A stretch of 64,000 nt of DNA from an uncultured Gemmatimonadota bacterium. GTDB taxonomy: Bacteria > Gemmatimonadota > Gemmatimonadetes > Gemmatimonadales > Gemmatimonadaceae. This document shows positions 17,203 through 25,536 of this stretch, in pieces. The position numbers and the translations under genes are program-made. Numbering within the stretch: the stretch's first letter is position 1; each line of letters begins with the position of its first letter. Under the pieces are notes generated by a model. It was not told the origin of the DNA. It made no database searches and saw nothing but the letters and a program-made list of their open reading frames with translations. The stretch covers positions 62,001 through 126,000 of the forward strand of contig CAIRYG010000014.1 in the NCBI GenBank assembly GCA_903882745.1, written 5' to 3'.

Positions 17203-18331
17203 CGTAGGCCTTCTTCCGCGACACGGTCGTCTTTTCGAGGCCGGCGAGGAAGGGCTCGTACTTGGAACCCGGGTGCCAGAGCACCCAGCCGTCGTACCCC
17301 GCGTCGTACACCGCACGCTTCTGCTCGCGGATTTCTTCGGGGCCGTACGCCGGCTTGCCAAGGGTGAAGGCTTGGAGCCAGGGGCGCACGCGCTCGCCGG
17401 TGAGACCAAGCTTGTTGTTGCGGTCGTGCGCTTTGGAAATCGCCATGAAGATCGTCTTGTACGGATCCGCATTTGGGCGCGGGATGTTGAACGAGCCCGG
17501 CGGATAGTGCGAGGGGTAGACCATCGGCAGGAGCACATCGGTCACGGGAGCGACCTTCTCCCACTCTTGGCCGACTTCCAGCGCGCCAGGGACCGTGGTG
17601 ACCAGTCCGAAAATGTCGGCGGTGGTGCGCACGCCAAGCTTTGAGAGCCGCGTACGCGCGAGCTTCAAGTATTCGGCCAACGCCGCAGGCTTGGGCTCAT
17701 TGTTCGACCCCGGAAAGACCTGCGGCGGGAGCGACTTGTACGGTTCGGGGAAGCGGATGTAGTCGAACTGTATCTCACCAAAGCCGAGCTTGGCTGCTTC
17801 CTCGGCGACGCGAATGTTGTAGTCCCACAGCTCGCGATTGTACGGGTTCACCCAGAGCATCCCCTTCTTGTCGCGCCAGGGGGACCCGTCTGCCTTTCGG
17901 ATATCCCACGCCGGATTCACACGCGCGGTAACGGAGTCCTTGAACACAACAATACGCGCCACGGCCAGGATCTTGTGCGCCTTGAGTGTGTCGAGGAGCG
18001 CCGCGAGGTTCTTGATGACCCCTGCTTTGCCGGCGTTGCGCTGCACTTTGGGATCAGACGACTCGTAGTTGAGTCCGAACTCGTCCTTGATGTCGATAAT
18101 GAGGGCGTTGACCTCGGTCTCGTCGGCCATCTGGATGAGCTGCTTCATGCGCTTGGTGCTTTGCGCAGCGAAGCGGTTCACATAGAGGCCGCGCACGATG
18201 CCGGGGTCGGCGGCCGCGGGCGAGGCCGCTGCGGGGGCTGCTGCTTGCTTGGCCGCGGCAGCCGACGACTGCGCGGGGGACTGCGCGAGCACAGGGGCGG
18301 CGCAGCAGAGGAGCATGAGAGTGTATTTCAC
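17171..18331 (-). CDS. Secreted DUF4015 putative glycoside hydrolase
   Basis: The protein has 386 residues, starting with GTG at 18331. Residues 1-16 form a signal peptide (MKYTLMLLCCAAPVLAQ), followed by an Ala/Gln-rich spacer to about 45. The rest is a DUF4015-type TIM-barrel: GIVRGLYVNRFAA, NALIIDIKDEFG, ILAVARIVVFKD, and LGFGEIQFDYIRFPE with the acidic pair expected at the barrel mouth. The family is predicted to act on polysaccharide, but its substrate is not established. It is divergent from the lipoprotein gene by only 17 bases and convergent with, and overlapping, the PLP enzyme. Confidence 0.85.
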   Translation of the reverse strand: MKYTLMLLCCAAPVLAQSPAQSSAAAAKQAAAPAAASPAAADPGIVRGLYVNRFAAQSTKRMKQLIQMADETEVNALIIDIKDEFGLNYESSDPKVQRNAGKAGVIKNLAALLDTLKAHKILAVARIVVFKDSVTARVNPAWDIRKADGSPWRDKKGMLWVNPYNRELWDYNIRVAEEAAKLGFGEIQFDYIRFPEPYKSLPPQVFPGSNNEPKPAALAEYLKLARTRLSKLGVRTTADIFGLVTTVPGALEVGQEWEKVAPVTDVLLPMVYPSHYPPGSFNIPRPNADPYKTIFMAISKAHDRNNKLGLTGERVRPWLQAFTLGKPAYGPEEIREQKRAVYDAGYDGWVLWHPGSKYEPFLAGLEKTTVSRKKAYVTPAAAPARR

Positions 18332-18336
18332 GGATG

Positions 18337-18342
18337 TATATT
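18337..18342 (+). promoter_or_regulatory. Candidate -10 (TATATT) six bases before an ATG, within a dyad
   Basis: TATATT, then six bases, then the ATG at 18349. It sits in a perfect 13-base dyad (ATATT-AGC-AATAT, 18338-18350) between two divergent starts only 17 bases apart. No -35 is convincing. It would give a leaderless mRNA for the lipoprotein. Confidence 0.4.
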
Positions 18343-18348
18343 AGCAAT

Positions 18349-19632
18349 ATGGTGCGTGCCTGTTGCACTCCCTCCGTGCGGGGGATCCTCGCGGGGGTTC
18401 TCCTCGCTGCTGCCTGTGGCGGGGAACGCGCAGGCCCCAAACTGCCTGCAGACTTCCTGCTGACGACCGCGGACTCGACCTATTGGGTTTCGTCGGGACC
18501 GAACGGACTGCGGATGCGCAGCGCGCCGATCTTCATTGCGCGGGTCGATGGCCGCCTCAGTGAGCTGTACACCACCGATGTGGATCGCTCGTACTTCGAT
18601 GCGGTCTTCCTCGGCCAGCGCATCTTCCTGCGCGATTTGGTGCGCGGCGATTCCACCGAACTCATGAGCGACACCACGGTGGCGGCGCTCGAACAACGGT
18701 TCCGGCGCGACCATCCATCGGAACGACTGCTCGACCCGGACGAAGACACCGCTGCCGACCCATCGATTTCGGCGTCGGCCACGCTCGATATTCTCGATGT
18801 GCACGGGCCGTATCTGAGTTTCGAGTACCACACCGACATCGACGTCAAGCGGAGCGGTCCCGTGGTGGATCGTCACACGGGGCGACGCGGGGTGTTGGAC
18901 CTCCGTAGTCGCCACGCGGGGACACTCACGCAGCTCTTTGGCGATTCGCTCTCCACGCAGCTTGTGAAAGCCGCCACCCAGGAATGGAGTGCCGCGTCGC
19001 GGGCCCTCGCCGCGCACACCGAGTCCGCAGGGCGGGTGGCCGCCGAGTCCATGCGAGGGTTCGCGGTCGATGCGACCAGTTTCTCGCTCGATGCGTTGGA
19101 CGGAAAACCGCTCGTGGTGATGGCCGTGCCTGGCACCCGCCGCAAGAGCACCACCGAACCCGTGGCGCTCACGCCGCAGGAGGTCGGTGTGCCTGCGTGG
19201 TGGCGTGATGTCCAAGCGACGCTCCCCGTTGGCTCCGATTCCGTGCGCCGCTGGACGCGAACCGCGTCACAGGTCACGGTGCAAATCACGGCCCGGAGTA
19301 CCGATCGTGAGCACGCACGTCTCGTGGTCCGCGACGACAACGCCCGCGACTGGGATCTGGGCCTGATTACCGCGCCCGTGCAGCACCTGCTCTGGCTCGA
19401 CCAGGGCACCCCCGCCGACAATCGTCGGGCGCTCGAACGCGCCTTCGACGCGTCGGCCACCGCGAGCGGTTCCACGCAAGTGGCCACTCGAACGCCCCGC
19501 AGCCCCTCTCTCAATGTCGCAGCCCACTCGTCCGACGCGCACGGTGCGCGAATCCGCACATACGAGCTCCGCCCTCATGATGCCGATGGACGAAAACGTC
19601 CTGGGGCACGTGTTCGGCGGAACGATTCTTAG
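18349..19632 (+). CDS. Lipoprotein of unknown function
   Basis: The protein has 427 residues from the ATG at 18349; an ATG five codons upstream is also possible. The N terminus (VRGILAGVLLAAAC) ends in a lipobox with Cys near residue 23. The body (about 40-400) is rich in charged residues and shows no motif I can name. It has a stretch PYLSFEYHTDIDVKRSG and several predicted amphipathic strands, which would suit a periplasmic DUF3298/RsiV-like fold, but that is weak. The last 40 residues are low-quality sequence (PHDADGRKRPGARVRRNDS) and overlap the next gene by 119 bases in another frame, so the original stop may have been lost. Confidence 0.7.
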   Translation: MVRACCTPSVRGILAGVLLAAACGGERAGPKLPADFLLTTADSTYWVSSGPNGLRMRSAPIFIARVDGRLSELYTTDVDRSYFDAVFLGQRIFLRDLVRGDSTELMSDTTVAALEQRFRRDHPSERLLDPDEDTAADPSISASATLDILDVHGPYLSFEYHTDIDVKRSGPVVDRHTGRRGVLDLRSRHAGTLTQLFGDSLSTQLVKAATQEWSAASRALAAHTESAGRVAAESMRGFAVDATSFSLDALDGKPLVVMAVPGTRRKSTTEPVALTPQEVGVPAWWRDVQATLPVGSDSVRRWTRTASQVTVQITARSTDREHARLVVRDDNARDWDLGLITAPVQHLLWLDQGTPADNRRALERAFDASATASGSTQVATRTPRSPSLNVAAHSSDAHGARIRTYELRPHDADGRKRPGARVRRNDS

Positions 19633-19981
19633 TCTGATCGACAAAACCGCTGCGGTCTGCGCCATGCGCCACGCCCGCGCGTCCGCCGTGACCGTGTCGA
19701 TGGATAAGGTCGATTTCCGCGAACCGATCCGCGTGGGGGAGCTCGTGCACGTGATGGCGAGTGTGAATTGGACGGGGCGCACGAGCATGGAGATCGGGGT
19801 GCGCGTGGAGGCCGAGAACATCATGACCGGTGTTCGGCGGCACACCAACTCGTGCTACGTCACCTTCGTGGCAATCGACCACAGCGGCACTCCGACGGAG
19901 GTGCCATCGCTCGTGTGCGAGACGGAAGAGGAACTGCGTCGAAATCAGGCGGCCGCGGCGCGTCGTAGAGGTGGACGCTGA
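19514..19981 (+). CDS. Acyl-CoA thioesterase, hotdog fold
   Basis: The protein has 155 residues. It is a single 4HBT hotdog domain like YciA/BACH thioesterases: MMPMDENVLGHVFGGTILSLID carries the N-G-H..GG pattern, followed by the long central helix (AAVCAMRHARASAVTVSMDKVDF) and EPIRVGELVHVMASVNWTGRTSMEIGVRVEAEN strands. It hydrolyses acyl-CoA to free acid and CoA; chain preference is unknown. The start at 19514 lies inside the upstream lipoprotein gene; a start at MMP (19577) would shorten but not remove the overlap. The C terminus is an Arg-rich tail. Confidence 0.88.
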   Translation: MSQPTRPTRTVRESAHTSSALMMPMDENVLGHVFGGTILSLIDKTAAVCAMRHARASAVTVSMDKVDFREPIRVGELVHVMASVNWTGRTSMEIGVRVEAENIMTGVRRHTNSCYVTFVAIDHSGTPTEVPSLVCETEEELRRNQAAAARRRGGR

Positions 19982-20011
19982 ATCTTTAAGGCCTCGGCGG
20001 CATTCCGTCCG

Positions 20012-20812
20012 CTACCCGCGTCGCTGCGCAAACACGGCCCAACAGCCGTTGTTCGCCACGTTCTTCGTGCACCGATACCCCACGTCCTCGAGGTACGCGA
20101 TCAGCGCGGTGACGTTCCGTCCCTCGCCGGGCAGATCGTGCACTTCCAGAAAAATCGCGTGCACGCCCCACCACAGTTCGCGTGGGGACTCGTAGATAAT
20201 CGGGTACTCGCTCCCTTCGCAGTCGAGCTTCAGGAGATCGACCTTCTCGAGCCCCTGCGCGCGCATGAGATCCGCCAACGAAATCGCCGGCACACGCACG
20301 CTTCGGGTGTTATGCGAATCGAACTCACGTAGCACGCTCGCCGTCACCGAGTTCGCCTCGGCCTCGGCGAAGATCTCAATGCTGTCGGTTGGAGATCCCG
20401 TGACCGCCGCATGGTGCACGTGCACCTGCGTGGAGAGGCCCGGGTTCCGGTCGACGTTCGCCGTGTACAGCGCGAAGTTCTCCGGCATCGCCTCGTACGC
20501 GTAAATCGTGGCGTCGGGAATACGCGACACGAGCATCATGGCGAAGTAGCCCGCATTCCCGCCGATGTCGATCACCACCGGCGCTTTGGGGAGCGCGCCG
20601 GCGAGATGCCGGATGTCGTAGAAATCGGAGAGGAAAATCTCTTTGAACACCAGGTAGAGCCCTTTGCTCGACACGCGAAAGCTGAGCGGGCGTCCCTTGG
20701 TGGTGATCGTCAGCGGGGCGAAGGGGCGCTGGCGCTTCTCACGAAAGTACTCGCCCCAGTTCTCCACGAAGGTGAACAGGTTGCGGTAGCGGGCGAACGT
20801 GCCGGTGTTCAT
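20012..20812 (-). CDS. FkbM-family methyltransferase
   Basis: The protein has 266 residues. It has a SAM-binding Rossmann core: VVIDIGGNAGYFAMML (motif I, about residues 78-93), IYAYEAMPENFALYTANVDRN (acidic residue at the end of strand 2), and VDLLKLDCEGSEYPIIY, the most typical FkbM stretch. FkbM enzymes O-methylate sugars, polyketides and other hydroxyls; the substrate is not predictable. The ATG overlaps the rnz stop as ATGA, so the two are translationally coupled, but the pairing gives no functional hint. Confidence 0.88.
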   Translation of the reverse strand: MNTGTFARYRNLFTFVENWGEYFREKRQRPFAPLTITTKGRPLSFRVSSKGLYLVFKEIFLSDFYDIRHLAGALPKAPVVIDIGGNAGYFAMMLVSRIPDATIYAYEAMPENFALYTANVDRNPGLSTQVHVHHAAVTGSPTDSIEIFAEAEANSVTASVLREFDSHNTRSVRVPAISLADLMRAQGLEKVDLLKLDCEGSEYPIIYESPRELWWGVHAIFLEVHDLPGEGRNVTALIAYLEDVGYRCTKNVANNGCWAVFAQRRG

Positions 20813-21765
20813 GCGTTTCCAGTCGGTGGGGAGTCCGGTGACTCGGCATCGGAGAACGGGACATCGACAGCCATGCCGTCACGCGCACACTGCGTGGGCG
20901 CGAATCGCTCGCGTGCTTCGCGCGCGAGATCGGATGGATCACTCGAGTAGCGTGCGGAGAAGTGCGTGAGCACCAGTCGGCGGGCCCCGGCGCGTGCGGC
21001 GACATCCGCGGCCTCGCGTGCAGTGCTATGCCCCGTCTCGACGGCGCGTGCGGCTTCCTCATCACCGAACGTGGCCTCGTGCACAATCAAATCGGCGCCA
21101 GCGCTTGCCTCAACGGTCGCGTCGCACGGGCGCGTGTCGCCGGTGATCACCACGCGGCGTCCCACCCGTGTCGGGCCAACGAGCACCGAGGGGGCTACCG
21201 TGCTCCCGTCCTCGAGCGTGATCGTTTCGCCCTTGTGGATCTTCCCCCAGAGCGGACCCTCAGGGATCCCCATCGAGCGGGCGAGCTCGGGGTCGAAACG
21301 ACCACGACGTTCCTCTTCGATCAACGCCCATCCCACCGCGAGCTGATTGCGATGGCTCACGGGGAAGGGGAGCATCACGTAGCCGTCGCGCTTCACCGGC
21401 TCTCCAGGAGTAATCTCCGTGACCTCAAGCGGGAACGACAGCCGCTCGCTCCCTAGCCCATCGGTCTTCTTGAGCAGCGCGGTGAGTCCTTTGGGCCCCC
21501 ACAGCCGCAGCGGCTCCGCGCGCGCTTGCAGCGTCAGCGTGCGGAGCAATCCCAAGAAGCCGAGGTAGTGATCAGTGTGAAAATGCGTGAAGAAAATGTC
21601 GCCCAGGGCGAACGACACCCCATAGCGCATCATCTGACGCTGGGTGCCTTCCCCGCAGTCCACGAGCATCGTCTCGCCATCGCGAACAATGGCGACGGAA
21701 GACACCCCGCGCTCAATCGTTGGGCGCGAGGCGGAGGTGCCGAGGAACTGGACAGAAAGGGTCAC
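20809..21765 (-). CDS. rnz: Ribonuclease Z
   Basis: The protein has 318 residues, the short RNase Z form. It removes the 3' trailer of tRNA precursors. Metallo-beta-lactamase motifs: FLGTSASRPTIERG at the start, VDCGEGTQRQM (typical of RNase Z), HFHTDHYLGFLGLL (zinc His/Asp motif), VVITGDTRPCD, and HEATFGDEEA with LTHFSARYS near the end. The start codon is GTG at 21765, with TATCTT exactly six bases upstream and no Shine-Dalgarno sequence. It lies 33 bases after the dehydratase gene and overlaps the methyltransferase gene. Confidence 0.95.
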   Translation of the reverse strand: MTLSVQFLGTSASRPTIERGVSSVAIVRDGETMLVDCGEGTQRQMMRYGVSFALGDIFFTHFHTDHYLGFLGLLRTLTLQARAEPLRLWGPKGLTALLKKTDGLGSERLSFPLEVTEITPGEPVKRDGYVMLPFPVSHRNQLAVGWALIEEERRGRFDPELARSMGIPEGPLWGKIHKGETITLEDGSTVAPSVLVGPTRVGRRVVITGDTRPCDATVEASAGADLIVHEATFGDEEAARAVETGHSTAREAADVAARAGARRLVLTHFSARYSSDPSDLAREARERFAPTQCARDGMAVDVPFSDAESPDSPPTGNA

Positions 21766-21771
21766 AACAGA

Positions 21772-21777
21772 AAGATA
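21772..21777 (-). promoter_or_regulatory. Candidate -10 (TATCTT) six bases before the rnz GTG
   Basis: Minus-strand TATCTT then six bases then GTG. It fits a leaderless rnz transcript starting inside the run of minus-strand genes. No clear -35 box. Confidence 0.35.
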
Positions 21778-21798
21778 CTCGGCAGGTGCCGTTCCGCC

Positions 21799-22785
21799 CT
21801 ACCGCGCGGGAAAGTTGCCAGCCACAATCGCCTGGTGCCGAGCCTCGTCGATGTTGCTTCCGGAGACGATCACCACCACGGGGAATGCGGTCGGGCGTAC
21901 GCGGCCCGTCATCAGCGCGGCTGTCCCCACGGCTCCGCCACCTTCGACCGTGAGCCCCTCGTGCGTCCACAGCGCCTGAATCGCGCGGGCGATGTCGTCC
22001 TCGCTGACCGTCACGATGTCATCGAGGGCGGCCTGTCCCTGCGCCAGCATCTCGTCGTCAACGAGCCCGGCAAGTCCGTCGGCGAGGGTTGGGAGGTCGG
22101 GAATATCGGTCGCCTCCCCTGCGGCCAGGGCGAGTGACATGGCGTTGGTGAGTTCCGACTGCGCGCCAATAATTCGGGTGCTCGGCGACTCCGCGCGGAG
22201 CAGCCCGGCCACGCCACCGGCGAGCCCGCCCCCTCCGACGCACACCATCAGGGTGCCGAGCGTTGCGCCCTGTTCGGCCAGCTGCTCAACGATCTCGAGT
22301 GCGACCGTCCCTTGGCCAGCCAGCAGCTCACGCCCCGTGCACGGACTCACGAATCGCGCACCGCTGTCGAGCGCCGCGACCCGCGCGTACGACTCCGCCT
22401 CGTCGTAGGTGCGCGCGGAGGCGTGCACCGATGCCCCCAGCGCGGCGATCTTGTCACGCTTGATCCGTGGCGCGCTCGCCGGCACGTAGATCGTCGCCGC
22501 AATACCAAGCGCGTGGGCCGCGGAGGCGATGCCGAGTCCGTGGTTGCCGGCGCTTGATGCCACCACCCCCGCGGCGCGTTCCTCGGCCGTCAGTTGGGCG
22601 AGAACGTTGGTGGCGCCACGAAGCTTGAAGGAGCCGGTGTGCTGCTCACATTCACGTTTGAGGTAGACGTCTCCTCCAGCAACGGAGGAGAGGTACTCAG
22701 AGCGTGTGAGCGCGGTCTGTACGACGAAGCCGTCAATTCGGGCAGCTGCTGCCCGAATCTCGGCAGGTGAGGGAAGCGAAGTCAC
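21799..22785 (-). CDS. Threonine/serine dehydratase-like PLP enzyme
   Basis: The protein has 328 residues, the length of catabolic threonine dehydratase or serine racemase without a regulatory ACT domain. Fold type II PLP motifs: KRECEQHTGSFKLRGATN with the Schiff-base Lys (about residue 55), SAGNHGLGIASAA for the asparagine loop, and CVGGGGLAGGVAGLL, the glycine-rich phosphate loop. The reaction would be deamination of threonine or serine to the 2-oxoacid. Racemase activity cannot be excluded. It follows the photolyase by 9 bases. Confidence 0.9.
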   Translation of the reverse strand: MTSLPSPAEIRAAAARIDGFVVQTALTRSEYLSSVAGGDVYLKRECEQHTGSFKLRGATNVLAQLTAEERAAGVVASSAGNHGLGIASAAHALGIAATIYVPASAPRIKRDKIAALGASVHASARTYDEAESYARVAALDSGARFVSPCTGRELLAGQGTVALEIVEQLAEQGATLGTLMVCVGGGGLAGGVAGLLRAESPSTRIIGAQSELTNAMSLALAAGEATDIPDLPTLADGLAGLVDDEMLAQGQAALDDIVTVSEDDIARAIQALWTHEGLTVEGGGAVGTAALMTGRVRPTAFPVVVIVSGSNIDEARHQAIVAGNFPAR

Positions 22786-22794
22786 GCGCCAAAT

Positions 22795-24252
22795 CTACTG
22801 TGCAGCACCCCTCCAGCGCGCGATGTACCCCTCGGCATCGAACTTTTCGTACGCGCGAGGGATCGACATCGGGCGAATGAGCCCCCAAATCGGCTTGTCG
22901 AACCACGGGCGGTCGAACTTCCCAAAGCACCATTGGATGCCGCCGAAGCTCGAGGGATCGCGCCCGTCGAGCCCCCACTTGTTGTTGAGCAGAATGAGGT
23001 GGTCGAGGGCGGTCTTGTAGCGCGGCGTCCACAGAATCACACTCTTGCCCCAGAGCATCCGCACCACGTTGTGGATGGCCCCCGTCTCCTGCAGTTCGCG
23101 CTGCGCCGCGTTCCAGAGCGGCTCGTGGGTACGGGCTTCCTCGAGTTGGGCGAGGGTGTAGTGCACCTCGCGAGGATCGTCCTTATGGGCCTCCATGGTC
23201 TTGTGGACCCAGTCGGGAAGCCCGCGGAGCTTGCCGTGGTTCGGATTGAGCCGGCAAAAGTTGAAGGAGAGTTCGCGCCAGGTGATCAGCTCGTCGAGGA
23301 ACTTCTCCACCGGGGCCGCAGGGCCTGTTGCGATCGCCGCACGCGCCACGTCGGCGGCGCTGATCTGCCCGAAGTGGAGGTACGGCGACATCCGGCTCGA
23401 GCCGTCGCGATCGGTGGGCTCGTTGCGGCGCTCGGCGTAGTCCTCGAGCGCAAAGGTCGTAAAGTCAGCCAAGCGGTCGCGCGCGGCGGTGAGGCCGCTC
23501 ACGATGTGTTCGGCACTCACGGGCGGCACGCTGTGGTCGATCTCGCAGCGCGCCAGTTCCGTGGTGAGCGCGGCATCTGACAGCGTGGCCACGTCGAGCG
23601 GGGTGATGTCGAGTCCGTCCAGGAGTGCGCGGTCGAAGCGCTTGCGCGGGGCGCGATCTTCGACCGGTTCGAGGCAGAGGTCGCGCAGTTTGGCGAGCTT
23701 CGGGCGGATCGTGCGCGCGGCGAACTCCTCCTTGCCGTCGAAATGGGCCGAGGGAACAACGCAGTGCGACTCCACGGCCACCACTCGACAGGCGGCACGG
23801 CTGGCAAAGCGCGCCGTGCGCTCGGCGATGCCGCAGGTGGGGAAGTCGTCGGTGACGACGATGGTTGCGCGCGAGGCGAGGCGGTCGACCACGCGGCGGT
23901 CGTCGTCGCGGGTGCGGCGGAGCACGAACTGGTACTCGAGTCCAAGCGACGGCGCGCGTTGCGCGAGCTCGCGGGCGTTCTGGATGATGAAGCTGTGAAT
24001 GCGATCGCTGGCGTGTTCGTAGGTCGGGTCGAGCCCTTGATGGATCAGGAGCGGCACATTCAGTCGGTCCGCTTCGAGCACGGCAAAGCGGAGCGCCCAG
24101 TTGTCCTCGAACCGGTGCGACGACTGCATCCAGTAGAGGACGTAGCGCCCGTCGGGCTGGAGCCGCACGTCGTTCATGGTGCGCGCCCGGAGTGCGAGCT
24201 GCGCGGCGGCGAAATCAGAACGGAGTGGATGCGGCGACGTGGGCGAAGGCAT
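22795..24252 (-). CDS. Class II CPD photolyase
   Basis: The protein has 485 residues from the ATG at 24252. It has the N-terminal photolyase alpha/beta domain (YVLYWMQSSHRFEDNWAL, typical of class II rather than class I) and a C-terminal FAD-binding helical domain from about 230. Recognisable stretches there are SRMSPYLHFGQISAADVARAA, FLDELITWRELSFNFC, and ARMLWGKSVILW-type segments with WTPRYKTALDHLILLNNKWGLDGRDPSSFGGIQWCFG, the class II signature with tryptophans for electron transfer. It splits cyclobutane pyrimidine dimers using light. It is the first gene of a run with dehydratase, rnz and the methyltransferase. Confidence 0.94.
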   Translation of the reverse strand: MPSPTSPHPLRSDFAAAQLALRARTMNDVRLQPDGRYVLYWMQSSHRFEDNWALRFAVLEADRLNVPLLIHQGLDPTYEHASDRIHSFIIQNARELAQRAPSLGLEYQFVLRRTRDDDRRVVDRLASRATIVVTDDFPTCGIAERTARFASRAACRVVAVESHCVVPSAHFDGKEEFAARTIRPKLAKLRDLCLEPVEDRAPRKRFDRALLDGLDITPLDVATLSDAALTTELARCEIDHSVPPVSAEHIVSGLTAARDRLADFTTFALEDYAERRNEPTDRDGSSRMSPYLHFGQISAADVARAAIATGPAAPVEKFLDELITWRELSFNFCRLNPNHGKLRGLPDWVHKTMEAHKDDPREVHYTLAQLEEARTHEPLWNAAQRELQETGAIHNVVRMLWGKSVILWTPRYKTALDHLILLNNKWGLDGRDPSSFGGIQWCFGKFDRPWFDKPIWGLIRPMSIPRAYEKFDAEGYIARWRGAAQ

Positions 24253-24315
24253 GGTACGGAGAGTAACGAGAACGGCGCTGGTGCGGTTCCTCCCGAATAT
24301 ACACCGAAGCACTAC

Positions 24316-24343
24316 TTGACTTGACGCATCCTCGCGGTACTTT
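24316..24343 (+). promoter_or_regulatory. Candidate sigma-70-type promoter for tRNA-Ala
   Basis: TTGACT (24316-24321), 16-base spacer, TACTTT (24338-24343), about 100 bases upstream of the tRNA. An imperfect hairpin (GCCCTGCC...GGCGGGGC, about 24361-24384) follows in the leader. Confidence 0.45.
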
Positions 24344-24444
24344 TCTACCAGTGATGTCGGCCCTGCCCGATTTTCGGCGGGGCTGGTGCGTTTTTAGGAC
24401 CCGGGTGCGACCGGCTGCTCGATGCTACCGCACCTAGTTCAATT

Positions 24445-24517
24445 GGGGCTGTAGCTCAGCTGGGAGAGCGCTGCAATCGCACTGCAGAGGTCAGGGGTTC
24501 GATCCCCCTCAGCTCCA
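24445..24517 (+). tRNA. tRNA-Ala (anticodon CGC)
   Basis: The acceptor stem GGGGCTG pairs with CAGCTCC (one G-U), the D arm is GCTC/GAGC, the anticodon stem CTGCA/TGCAG encloses the loop ATCGCAC (anticodon CGC), and the T arm is AGGGG-TTCGATC-CCCCT. The discriminator is A and CCA is not encoded. It reads GCG codons. Confidence 0.96.
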
Positions 24518-24632
24518 CTGATTTTCGCTTTTTGATTCGGATGTCGTTGCAATGTTTGCCCGCCGTTCGGCGGTAGGACGCAGAGTTCCAATGCCGGCGC
24601 GCGAGGCACTTGCAAGGCACCCGAAACTTCTC

Positions 24633-24662
24633 AGGCCGTTAGCTCTTACGAGCTGACGGCCT
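24633..24662 (+). terminator. Hairpin between tRNA-Ala and the YfiT-like gene
   Basis: AGGCCGTTAGCTC pairs with GAGCTGACGGCCT (13 pairs, one G-U) around TTAC, followed by TTGTCGTTC. It can end both the tRNA transcript and, in the other direction, the DinB/YfiT gene. The 115 bases between the tRNA and this hairpin show no gene, only a T-rich run just after the tRNA. Confidence 0.7.
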
Positions 24663-24681
24663 TTGTCGTTCTCTATCGTTC

Positions 24682-25209
24682 CTACCAGCCCAGTCGTTCC
24701 CGGAGCGTGGTGATCTGCGCCGCGTGGTGGCGGCTGTGCCAGGCGTACATCTCGAAGATGGCGTCGAGTGTCATGTCGCCGTTGGCGGGGTGGAAGACCG
24801 TACGCGTGTAGTGCTCCGCCGTCAGCGTGTGCGCGAGCGCGGCCCAGCGCTGGTGGAGACCGTCGATCATGGCGAGCGACGGCGCCACGGCGAGCGTGCG
24901 CGCGTCGATCAAATCGGCCCACGAGTTTTCGTCGTACGGCTTGACCGTTGGGTGGTGTTCGGTGAGGCAGAACCGTACGCGGATGTAGGCGTTTGCGTGC
25001 GAGTCGGCAACGTGATGCACCACTTGGCGCACCGTCCAGCCGCCGTCGCGGTAGGGGGTGTCGAGCTGTCCGTCGGAGAGCCCCTCGACGGCGGCGCGGT
25101 ATGCTGCCGGCGCGCGTTCGATAGCCGCAATGCGAGCGGCGCGATCAGCGGCGGTTGAGGTGGTTGGCCGCACATAGGGGCCAATGGGATAGCGTGGGTC
25201 GAGAGTCAT
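24682..25209 (-). CDS. DinB/YfiT-family metal-dependent hydrolase or transferase
   Basis: The protein has 175 residues. It is a four-helix DinB-like protein of the YfiT/BstA type: the start DPRYPIGPYVRP and RQVVHHVADSHANAY and EMYAWHSRHHAAQI supply the three-His metal site. YfiT-like proteins include bacillithiol S-transferases and uncharacterised hydrolases; I cannot tell whether a low-molecular-weight thiol is the substrate here. It is a single gene between two tRNAs, with the shared hairpin downstream. Confidence 0.85.
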   Translation of the reverse strand: MTLDPRYPIGPYVRPTTSTAADRAARIAAIERAPAAYRAAVEGLSDGQLDTPYRDGGWTVRQVVHHVADSHANAYIRVRFCLTEHHPTVKPYDENSWADLIDARTLAVAPSLAMIDGLHQRWAALAHTLTAEHYTRTVFHPANGDMTLDAIFEMYAWHSRHHAAQITTLRERLGW

Positions 25210-25371
25210 AAGCGTGGCGGAGTGATAGAATGCCGACGGCGGTTGCGGGGAATGTACGCAAACCGAATGGTTTCGGTGCCTTCGGGGTTGCTCGGCACGG
25301 TCGGATTAGCTAAACTTCGGATTCCGGTGAAGAACGTCTTCCAGAGCGTTGTTTATCGGTGTGCGACCCGA

Positions 25372-25444
25372 TGCCCCTTGGTGTAACTGGCAACACGTCT
25401 GCCTCTGGAGCAGAAGAGTCCAGGTTCGACCCCTGGAGGGGCAA
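25372..25444 (+). tRNA. tRNA-Gln (anticodon CTG)
   Basis: The acceptor stem TGCCCCT pairs fully with AGGGGCA, the D arm is GTGTAACTGGCAACAC, the anticodon stem TCTGC/GCAGA encloses CTCTGGA (anticodon CTG), and the T arm is CCAGG-TTCGACC-CCTGG. The U1-A72 pair is typical of glutamine tRNA. It reads CAG. Confidence 0.96.
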
Positions 25445-25447
25445 CTA

Positions 25448-25479
25448 CAGGCGGGCCAACTGAAAGGTTGGCCCGCCTG
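25448..25479 (+). terminator. Terminator of tRNA-Gln
   Basis: CAGGCGGGCCAAC pairs perfectly with GTTGGCCCGCCTG (13 pairs, loop TGAAAG) three bases after the tRNA, followed by a short TTTT. Confidence 0.85.
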
Positions 25480-25524
25480 CGCCGTTTTGGGCATGTCTAC
25501 GCCGATGCTGTGTCACGGTTTGGT

Positions 25525-25530
25525 TACATT
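25525..25530 (+). promoter_or_regulatory. Candidate -10 (TACATT) six bases before the sulfatase ATG
   Basis: TACATT, six bases, then ATG at 25537. There is no Shine-Dalgarno sequence, and a terminator just upstream isolates the gene, so a leaderless transcript is plausible. No -35 is evident. Confidence 0.4.
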
Positions 25531-25536
25531 ACGGCT

